NCBI GenBank assembly: GCA_964574215.1
Contig: CAZNLR010000071.1
Location: 1-6,256, forward strand
DNA from: GCA-2725625 sp964574215
Lineage (GTDB): Bacteria; Pseudomonadota; Alphaproteobacteria; Rhodospirillales; UBA2165
Direction of reading: 5' to 3'
Length of the DNA: 6,256 bases
Shown here: one piece after another, positions 1 through 5,625 of the stretch
Position numbering within the stretch: position 1 is the stretch's first letter
How the letters are laid out: each line of letters starts with the position of its first letter
Program-made: the position numbers and the translations under genes
The notes under the pieces: model-generated
The model's input: the letters and a program-made list of their open reading frames with translations, nothing else
The model's database searches: none
Told to the model about the DNA's origin: nothing

Positions 1-1
1 C

Positions 2-133
2 AAAATACGCATCTCCACCGATAAGGTAACCAGCCGGGGCGAGCGGATCACCGAGATTGAAATGGGCGAACAGTCGGAAGGCAAGGAAATAGCACCGACC
101 GCCGTACCAGATTCAAAAACCGTCATCCAATAG
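2..133 (+). CDS. C-terminal tail of an unidentified protein (5' truncated by window edge)
   Basis: An open frame enters from the left edge and runs 43 codons to a TAG at 131-133. The visible residues are hydrophilic and charged (start KIRISTDKV, then GEQSEGKE, end SKTVIQ), with no membrane segment or recognisable motif. Such a tail would suit a soluble or disordered C-terminus. The frame has no in-frame stop, and its third-position bases are mixed but lean to G/C, so coding is plausible but not proven over so short a stretch. It converges on the KdsB-like gene and overlaps its 3' end by 21 bases. I do not recognise the family and assign no function. The alternative is that this is non-coding sequence downstream of the KdsB-like gene. 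Confidence 0.4.
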   Translation, partial: KIRISTDKVTSRGERITEIEMGEQSEGKEIAPTAVPDSKTVIQ

Positions 134-943
134 CTCCCGCGCGACCTCCAAATCTTCGTCGCTGGTCACTTTAAACGGGGCGGCATCCACCAGGCAGACA
201 TCGATGCGAACATTATTTTCGAGAGCTCTGAGAATTTCGATATTTTCTTCCAACTCCCGATCCGATGGCGGTGAATTGACGAAGCGGTCCAGCTGGGCGC
301 GGCGGTAAGCGTAGATGGGAATATGTCGATAATGGGGACCGGGCCCAAGTTTATGTGAATCCCGGCTGAAATCCTCGACGGTGCCCACCTTGCTGCCCTT
401 GAGCACGTAGACCTTACGCTGTTCGTTCCAATTCACGTTGGTTTTAACGATGCTGCCGTCTGCTCCTTCCCCATCGCTCAATGGACAGACCATGGTAGCG
501 ATACCAACCTCGTCACTGGCCAAGGCATACATCAGGGCCCGGATATATTTGGGTTCCAGCGCCGGCATATCCTCATGGACGTTGATGACGATGTCGTGGG
601 TGTAGAAACGGTCAAAGCGGTTGACCGTCGCGGCGATGCGTTCGGCCCCGGATTCCGTCCGGTAATTGTGGTTTTTGAGCAGATCCTCCGGATCGGTTCT
701 GACCGTGTAGGCCCCTTCGCTTCCCAATTCCTCGGCGATCTCGTCGCCGATACAATCGACAATCACGCTGCCGATCTGGGACTCCTTAACCCGCCGATAG
801 GACTGAACCACCATGGACGCGCCATTGACATCCCTAAGCTGCCGCCTTGGTTCGCCGTCCTCGTTCAGTTGCGACGGAATAATGATCAGAGGGTTGAGAA
901 TCATTTGGCGATTGTATTGAGAATTGTTATCGGTTAAAGCCAT
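113..943 (-). CDS. KdsB-like cytidylyltransferase-fold protein with a degenerate active site
   Basis: This is a 276-residue protein of the CMP-Kdo synthetase (KdsB) family, whose members join CTP and a 3-deoxy sugar acid to make the activated sugar for lipopolysaccharide. Family landmarks seen: a first strand LIIIPS (residues 19-24), DVNG (38-41), SGAER (98-102, normally SGTER), NVHEDMP (121-127, normally NVQGDEP), RHIPIYAYR (206-214, normally RHxGIYxYR), an ILRALE segment (237-242) and SDEDLE (261-266). Several catalytic positions differ. The PARYxSTRLPGKPL loop reads PSQLNEDGEPRRQL, so two arginines become Gln25 and Gly30 and the lysine becomes Arg34. The metal-binding Asp of VDTPEDL is Thr260. 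Asp125 of the other metal site is kept. There is also an insertion of several residues before SGAER. Met14 (codon at 902-904) is an alternative start that gives 263 residues, nearer the usual length; neither start has a clear Shine-Dalgarno sequence. Family membership is fairly secure, but activity as CMP-Kdo synthetase is doubtful. It may activate another sugar acid or be non-catalytic. Confidence 0.8.
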   Translation of the reverse strand: MALTDNNSQYNRQMILNPLIIIPSQLNEDGEPRRQLRDVNGASMVVQSYRRVKESQIGSVIVDCIGDEIAEELGSEGAYTVRTDPEDLLKNHNYRTESGAERIAATVNRFDRFYTHDIVINVHEDMPALEPKYIRALMYALASDEVGIATMVCPLSDGEGADGSIVKTNVNWNEQRKVYVLKGSKVGTVEDFSRDSHKLGPGPHYRHIPIYAYRRAQLDRFVNSPPSDRELEENIEILRALENNVRIDVCLVDAAPFKVTSDEDLEVARELLDDGF

Positions 944-997
944 TTACTCAAAATAACGCCCGCCGTCCAGATATTTGCATTTTTAGATAATTTTCAT
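944..997. promoter_or_regulatory. Divergent intergenic region between the KdsB-like gene and the histidine kinase
   Basis: This 54-base gap separates two divergently transcribed genes, so promoters for both should lie here or just inside the gene ends. It is AT-rich in its right half (about 970-997), with TA-rich stretches such as the one around 983-992, but I could not place a convincing -35/-10 pair on either strand. No clear operator palindrome was seen. If the kinase really starts at the ATG at 1040, the gap widens to 96 bases and the AT-rich stretch falls largely inside it. The regulatory role is inferred from gene orientation only. Confidence 0.4.
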
Positions 998-2383
998 TTG
1001 GACTTAAGGACTTATCTACCCCTAAAATCAGCTCCAATTATGTTTGATAAAATTATTTATTTTGCCAATCGCTTCGGTGTCTTAACCTGCAACTTGGTGT
1101 TGTCGACAATCATCGTCCTAATTTCCGCGGCGATCACCATTTTGTTTACGACATTGGGCGGCTTTAACCTATATCCGGCGATATTTCTCGCCATAATTAC
1201 GCCGACCGTGCTGGCGCCACCGACTATATATGTATTTCTCCGCATTGTTAGAAAACTCGACCGGGCGGAAAAGGAAGTTGCGCGGGCGCGGAAAAGGCTG
1301 ATCGACGCCTTTCAAAGCCTGCCTTTGCAAATCAATTTGTACGACGAGGAAGACAGGTTGATTATGACCAACCGCGAACAAACCGGCTGGTATAAGGGTG
1401 GCTTCGAATATTTTGTACCCGGAAGAACCTATCGGGATATCACCCACGATCTTGCCTATAGCGGCGAGATCTCCCATGCAGTGGGCCGCGAAGAGGAATG
1501 GATCGACGAAAGGCTGGAGAACTTTAACGCGGCCGCCGGACCGATGGAAATCGCTCATCCCGATGGCCGCATCGTCGAAGCCGGATATTATAAAACATCC
1601 CTCGGCGAAACGGTTGTCATAAGGCGCGACATCACCCAGCGCAAGACGGCGGAACAGGACGCAAGGCGGCGCCATTCTCAGTTGATCCATGTGATGCGGG
1701 TCAGCACCATGGGTGAAATGGCGACCGGTCTCGCCCATGAACTCAATCAGCCGTTGACGGCAATTGCCGGCTTTTTGCAGGGCTGCATCAACCGGCTCGA
1801 GGCCGGCGAAGGGGCATCGCCCCGCGTCATGGATGCTTTGAGAAAATCAACCGAACAGTCTCTGCGCGCCGGTGAGATTATCCGCCGCATTCGAGATTTC
1901 GTCTCCGCAACCGATCATGAGTATGAACTGATTGATATCAACAATTCGATACTCGAGACCGTCGAAATGCTGTCATCCGATATTCGCTTGGCCAATGTCG
2001 ATCTGTCGCTTGACCTCGCCAATACGCTGCCCAGGGCACGCGCCGATCAAATCCAGATTCAACAAGTGGTATTCAATCTGACCCGCAACGGGTTGGATGC
2101 CATCAATGAAGTCCAATCGGGCGAAAACAAATTGCATATTGCCACGACGGTTGATGAGGACGATTTGTTGATCAGGATTGAGGACAGCGGAAACGGCGTC
2201 GACCCTGAAATCGTTCAAACACTGTTTGATCCGTTCTTTACCACCAAAGAATCCGGCATGGGCATGGGACTGGCCATATGCCGGGCGATCATCCTTGATC
2301 ATGGCGGCGAACTCTGGCTGGAAAATACAGACTACGGCGCCGCCTCTTGCGTTAGGCTGCCGATTGCCGATCGGGAGTTTTAG
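998..2383 (+). CDS. Membrane-bound PAS sensor histidine kinase, FixL/HPK4-like, orphan in this window
   Basis: This 461-residue sensor kinase should autophosphorylate a histidine and pass the phosphate to a response regulator. Domains in order: two hydrophobic segments at about 27-50 and 58-83 forming a hairpin in the inner membrane with a very short outer loop; a charged, probably coiled-coil linker (84-102); a cytoplasmic PAS domain of the PAS_7 type (about 101-213, ending VIRRDITQRK); a HisKA dimerisation domain with H-box LAHELNQPL and phosphoacceptor His247; and a HATPase domain with N-box NLTRNGLDAI (Asn364), G1 DSGNGVD (Asp396), F-box DPFFTTK (411-417) and G2 GMGMGL (420-425). All catalytic motifs are intact. 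The H-box places it with FixL- and DctB-type kinases. No heme-ligand motif is evident, so the signal is unknown. The TTG at 998 is the longest start. The ATG at 1040 (Met15) keeps both membrane segments and may be the true start; neither has a good ribosome binding site. No response regulator is adjacent on the visible side; argG converges on it. Confidence 0.92.
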   Translation: MDLRTYLPLKSAPIMFDKIIYFANRFGVLTCNLVLSTIIVLISAAITILFTTLGGFNLYPAIFLAIITPTVLAPPTIYVFLRIVRKLDRAEKEVARARKRLIDAFQSLPLQINLYDEEDRLIMTNREQTGWYKGGFEYFVPGRTYRDITHDLAYSGEISHAVGREEEWIDERLENFNAAAGPMEIAHPDGRIVEAGYYKTSLGETVVIRRDITQRKTAEQDARRRHSQLIHVMRVSTMGEMATGLAHELNQPLTAIAGFLQGCINRLEAGEGASPRVMDALRKSTEQSLRAGEIIRRIRDFVSATDHEYELIDINNSILETVEMLSSDIRLANVDLSLDLANTLPRARADQIQIQQVVFNLTRNGLDAINEVQSGENKLHIATTVDEDDLLIRIEDSGNGVDPEIVQTLFDPFFTTKESGMGMGLAICRAIILDHGGELWLENTDYGAASCVRLPIADREF

Positions 2384-2384
2384 A

Positions 2385-2413
2385 TTCCCGGGCTTGAGAC
2401 CCCAATCAGGGAA
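2385..2413. terminator. Possible weak bidirectional terminator between convergent genes
   Basis: In the 42-base gap between the kinase stop and the argG stop, TTCCC (2385-2389) can pair with GGGAA (2409-2413). Inside that loop, GGG (2390-2392) can pair with CCC (2401-2403), making a nested, bulged hairpin. Read on the plus strand, a T-rich stretch (2424-2430) follows only after about ten bases; on the minus strand no T-run follows. The convergent gene arrangement makes a shared terminator reasonable, but the stem is short, so this is tentative. Confidence 0.25.
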
Positions 2414-2425
2414 AAGTTGTCCGTT

Positions 2426-3649
2426 TTATTTGTCTAGATTCTTGGCCAAGCGCAGCCGGAGGGCATGAAGCTTGATAAAGCCTTCCGCGTCCCGCTGATC
2501 GTAAACCGTATCCTCTTCAAAGGTCGCCACATCTTCATCGTAGAGGCTGTAGGGCGATTTTCTTCCCTCGACGATCACATTACCCTTGTAAAGCTTAAGC
2601 CGGACTGTGCCGGTAACTTTTCTCTGGGTCTCGTCGATGGCGGCCTGCAGCATTTCCCTTTCCGGTGAAAACCAGAATCCGTTATAGATCAGCTCCGCAT
2701 AGCGGGGCATCAATTCGTCCTTCAAATGCAACGCGCCCTTGTCGAGCACCAGGCTTTCAACGGCGCGGCGCGCCGGCAGCAGAATGGTGCCGCCGGGGGT
2801 TTCATAGACACCCCGCGACTTCATACCTACGAACCGGTTTTCCACGATATCGATGCGGCCGATCCCGTTGGCGCCGGCCAACTCGTTAAGCCTGGCCAAC
2901 AACGCCGCCGGGCTCAGCTTCTCCCCGTCGACGGCTACCGGATCGCCGTTTTCGAAATCCACTTCGATCACGGTGGGCGCATCGGGTGCGTTTTCCGGCG
3001 ACACCGACCGGGTGAACATTTCCTCGTCCGGGCCGACCCAGGGGTCTTCCAACGCCTTGCCCTCATAAGAGATATGCAAAAGGTTGGCGTCCGTCGAATA
3101 GGGCGGTTCCCCTTCCTTGTCCTTGGGTACCGGAATCTGATGCTGCTGGGCATACTCGATCAGCTTGGTCCGGGAATTCAAATCCCATTCCCGCCACGGG
3201 GCGATCACCTTGATATCGGGATTGAGCGCATAATAGCCGAGTTCAAACCGCACTTGGTCGTTGCCCTTGCCGGTGGCGCCGTGGGACACCGCATCGGCCC
3301 CGACTTCCCGGGCGATTTCAATCTGGCGTTTGGCGATCAATGGCCGGGCGATGGAGGTGCCCAATAAATAGGTGCCCTCATATATGGCGTTGGACCGGAA
3401 CATGGGGAAGACATAATCGCGCACGAACTCCTCCCGGAGGTCCTCGATATAAATCTCCTTGATGCCCATATGTTCGGCTTTGGCCCGGGCCGGTTCGATC
3501 TCTTCGCCCTGACCCAGATCGGCGGTGAAAGTCACCACTTCACAGCCGTATTCGTCCTGCAACCAGCGCAGGATCACAGACGTATCGAGGCCGCCCGAAT
3601 AGGCCAGCACCACTTTTTTCACATCACCACTTTTCGCCCCGTTCGGCAT
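2426..3649 (-). CDS. argG: Argininosuccinate synthase
   Basis: This 407-residue enzyme, of the usual length for the family, joins citrulline and aspartate using ATP to give argininosuccinate, AMP and pyrophosphate. It is the penultimate step of arginine biosynthesis, in the cytoplasm. Visible signatures: the N-type ATP pyrophosphatase P-loop AYSGGLDTS (16-24), the conserved HGATGKGNDQVRFE block (123-136), STDANLLHISYEG (185-197), the NRFVGMKSRGVYETPGG segment (271-287) and GRKSPYSLY (362-370). The protein looks complete and intact. Its ATG start is supported by an AAGGA ribosome binding site nine bases upstream and by the family's usual short N-terminal extension before KKVVLAYSGG. It lies downstream of the Uup-like gene on the same strand across a 108-base gap with its own candidate promoter, and it converges on the sensor kinase. 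Other arg genes are not in the window, which is common because argG is often unlinked from them. No leader peptide, attenuator or ArgR-type operator was recognised. Confidence 0.98.
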   Translation of the reverse strand: MPNGAKSGDVKKVVLAYSGGLDTSVILRWLQDEYGCEVVTFTADLGQGEEIEPARAKAEHMGIKEIYIEDLREEFVRDYVFPMFRSNAIYEGTYLLGTSIARPLIAKRQIEIAREVGADAVSHGATGKGNDQVRFELGYYALNPDIKVIAPWREWDLNSRTKLIEYAQQHQIPVPKDKEGEPPYSTDANLLHISYEGKALEDPWVGPDEEMFTRSVSPENAPDAPTVIEVDFENGDPVAVDGEKLSPAALLARLNELAGANGIGRIDIVENRFVGMKSRGVYETPGGTILLPARRAVESLVLDKGALHLKDELMPRYAELIYNGFWFSPEREMLQAAIDETQRKVTGTVRLKLYKGNVIVEGRKSPYSLYDEDVATFEEDTVYDQRDAEGFIKLHALRLRLAKNLDK

Positions 3650-3658
3650 GGCGGTCGT

Positions 3659-3663
3659 TCCTT
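3659..3663 (-). promoter_or_regulatory. Ribosome binding site of argG
   Basis: Read on the minus strand the bases are AAGGA, within the longer purine-rich AAAGGAAC, with nine bases between it and the ATG. It is the clearest Shine-Dalgarno sequence in the window and fixes the argG start. Confidence 0.75.
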
Positions 3664-3700
3664 TGTGTTATGAAGGCAAACGCTGAATTCTTGGCGGCGC

Positions 3701-3728
3701 AGTATAGGCAAAAGGGCGGCGGGAGCAA
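3701..3728 (-). promoter_or_regulatory. Candidate sigma-70-type promoter of argG
   Basis: On the minus strand, TATACT (3701-3706) matches five of six bases of the -10 consensus. TTGCTC (3723-3728) keeps the TTG of a -35 box, and the spacer is 16 bases. Transcription would start near 3694, giving a leader of about 45 bases to argG. The gap lies between two genes on the same strand, so argG may be expressed both from here and by read-through from upstream. The -35 is weak (three of six), so this is a prediction only. Confidence 0.4.
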
Positions 3729-3757
3729 GGCTAGAGGAAAAGGTACGAACAGGCATT

Positions 3758-5575
3758 TCACCGCTTTGCCATTTCCTCCCGCAACATTTCAATTTCGAGC
3801 CATTGGTCCTCGGCTTCAGCCAGTTCTGATTTAGCCGCCGTCAGCCGGTCTGCTGAACTGCTGAACAGGTCGGGGTCCTTGTCGAAAAGACCAGGGTCAT
3901 GGAGACGTTCCTCCAATTCGGAAATTTCACTTTCCAGCGCGGCAATTTGACCGGGAAGAATTTCCAAAGCGCGCTGCTGATTATAGCTGAGTTTTTTAGA
4001 CGGGCCCTTTTCCCGTTTTTTGGTTTTCTTGGCCGCAAGGACGGTAGCGGGTTTTGACGCTGCCGGACCGGGTCGCTGGCGCAGATAGTCGGCATAGCCG
4101 CCGGGATATTCAACCACCCTGGGATTACCATTTGGGCCACCCCCTTCCATAACAATGGTCGAAGTCACCACCCGGTCCAGGAAATCCCTGTCATGGCTGA
4201 CCAACAGAACCGTGCCGTCATAATCGGCCAGCATTTCCTGCAAGAGGTCCAGCGTATCCATATCGAGATCGTTGGTGGGCTCATCCAAAATGAGAAAGTT
4301 GGAGGGAAAGGCCAGTGTTTTGGCCAGCAAAAGCCGGTTGCGTTCACCGCCGGACAGACTGCCCACGGGACTGCGCGCCTGGGATTCGGCAAACAGAAAA
4401 TCCTTTAAATAAGAGACTACATGGCGCGGCCGACCCCGTACGTTAACCTGATCTCCTCCCATGTCGCAGAGCGTATCCCAAACCGTTTTATCGGGATTCA
4501 AAAGTGACCGGGTTTGATCGAGATAGGTGGGTGTTAAATTCGTTCCTCGTTTCACCGTACCGCTGTCGGGCTCGAGTTCGCCGGTCAGCAATTTCAATAG
4601 CGTCGATTTTCCGGCGCCGTTGGGGCCGATCACACCGACCCGGTCGCCCCGCCGGATGCGGGTAGAGAAGTTCGAAAGGATAAGTTGCCCGCCAAATGAA
4701 AATGAAATTTTATCCGCTTCGATCACCAGCTTGCCGGACTTTTCGCCGCTTGCCGCCGCCAGCCTGACCTGGCCCGTGGGATCGATTTGGGCTGTGCGAT
4801 CTTCGCGCAGTTGCCAAAGACGGCGCAAACGGCCCTGATTACGTTTGCGGCGCGCGGTAATGCCTTGGTGGGACCAAACGGTTTCCTGGGCGATCAGCTT
4901 GTCCAGCTTGCGGCGATCCTCGGCTTCCTGTTCAAGTATGCCGTCCGCCCATTGGTCAAAAGCGCCGAAGCCTTCATCCAGCCGCCGCACCCTGCCCCGG
5001 TCCAGCCAAAAGGTCGTTTGGGTGACGTTTTCAAGAAGCGCCCGGTCATGGCTGATCAGAACGAATCCCGACCGGTGGCTTTCTAAATATTCCTCGAGCC
5101 ACTGAATGGTGGGCAGATCAAGGTGGTTGGTCGGCTCATCCAGCAGCAGAATATCCGGTTCGCTCACCAGGGTCCGGGCCAAAGCCGCCCGCCGGCTCTC
5201 TCCGCCGGAAATCGTTTCGGGCGCCGCCTCGCCATCGAGGTTTAGATCGGTCAGGACCATATCGATTTTAAATCCGAAATCCTCCTCGCCGTCAGGCAGT
5301 CCGTCCGCAATATAATCCCGGATCGTGTCATAGGGGCTCAAATCCGGTTCCTGCTCCAGATAGGCCACCCGGCACCCGGACTGCAGGATACGTTCTCCGC
5401 CATCGGGTTCGAGGAGCCCGGCAACAATCTTCAGCAGGGTTGATTTACCGGAACCGTTGCGCCCCACCAGGCAGATGCGGTCTCCCTGGCCGATCACCAG
5501 TTCGGTGCCTTCGAATAGCGGATGACCGCCGAAACCGAGGGATATGTCTTTTAACGTTAATAGCGGAGGAGCCAC
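3758..5575 (-). CDS. uup: ABC-F family ATPase, Uup type
   Basis: This 605-residue soluble protein has two ABC ATPase domains in tandem and no membrane segment, the ABC-F arrangement. Domain 1 has Walker A GRNGSGKST (38-46), signature SGGES (123-127), Walker B LLLDEPTNHLD (143-153) and the switch histidine in SHDR (175-178). A basic inter-domain linker (about 200-285, rich in Arg/Lys at 241-260) follows. Domain 2 has GPNGAGKST (317-325), SGGER (408-412), LILDEPTNDLD (428-438) and SHDR (460-463). A Lys-rich spacer (515-528) leads to a C-terminal coiled-coil region (about 530-605), the mark of Uup as opposed to EttA. Uup proteins bind ribosomes and/or branched DNA and affect transposon excision and translation (family knowledge). 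All ATPase motifs are intact. The start is GTG without a clear Shine-Dalgarno; the fold begins immediately (LLTLKDISLGF) and no upstream ATG, GTG or TTG is in frame nearby, so GTG is preferred. It sits 50 bases downstream of the DHDPS-family gene on the same strand. An antibiotic-resistance ABC-F role is less likely. Confidence 0.93.
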   Translation of the reverse strand: MAPPLLTLKDISLGFGGHPLFEGTELVIGQGDRICLVGRNGSGKSTLLKIVAGLLEPDGGERILQSGCRVAYLEQEPDLSPYDTIRDYIADGLPDGEEDFGFKIDMVLTDLNLDGEAAPETISGGESRRAALARTLVSEPDILLLDEPTNHLDLPTIQWLEEYLESHRSGFVLISHDRALLENVTQTTFWLDRGRVRRLDEGFGAFDQWADGILEQEAEDRRKLDKLIAQETVWSHQGITARRKRNQGRLRRLWQLREDRTAQIDPTGQVRLAAASGEKSGKLVIEADKISFSFGGQLILSNFSTRIRRGDRVGVIGPNGAGKSTLLKLLTGELEPDSGTVKRGTNLTPTYLDQTRSLLNPDKTVWDTLCDMGGDQVNVRGRPRHVVSYLKDFLFAESQARSPVGSLSGGERNRLLLAKTLAFPSNFLILDEPTNDLDMDTLDLLQEMLADYDGTVLLVSHDRDFLDRVVTSTIVMEGGGPNGNPRVVEYPGGYADYLRQRPGPAASKPATVLAAKKTKKREKGPSKKLSYNQQRALEILPGQIAALESEISELEERLHDPGLFDKDPDLFSSSADRLTAAKSELAEAEDQWLEIEMLREEMAKR

Positions 5576-5625
5576 GATGGGTGCCGGAATATTGTTGTAA
5601 TCAAGGTGGTCCCATTATGGAAATT

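Noticed and set aside
575..937. A 120-codon plus-strand open frame opposite the KdsB-like gene
   Set aside because: It is antisense to a gene with clear KdsB-family landmarks. Its translation shows no motif and it has no convincing start region.
1169..1738. A 189-codon minus-strand open frame opposite the histidine kinase
   Set aside because: It covers the kinase's membrane, PAS and H-box coding region on the other strand. The kinase motifs are unmistakable, and the antisense product has no family features.
2726..3367. A 213-codon plus-strand open frame opposite argG
   Set aside because: It lies entirely antisense to an intact, strongly conserved argG and has no recognisable domain or ribosome binding site. 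Long antisense frames are common opposite GC-rich codons.
4527..5315. Several plus-strand frames of about 70-103 codons opposite uup
   Set aside because: They are mutually overlapping shadows of the tandem ATPase domains in other frames.
3758..5575. Antibiotic-resistance (target-protection) ABC-F protein
   Set aside because: The C-terminal coiled-coil extension and overall layout fit housekeeping Uup, and nothing in the context suggests a resistance island.
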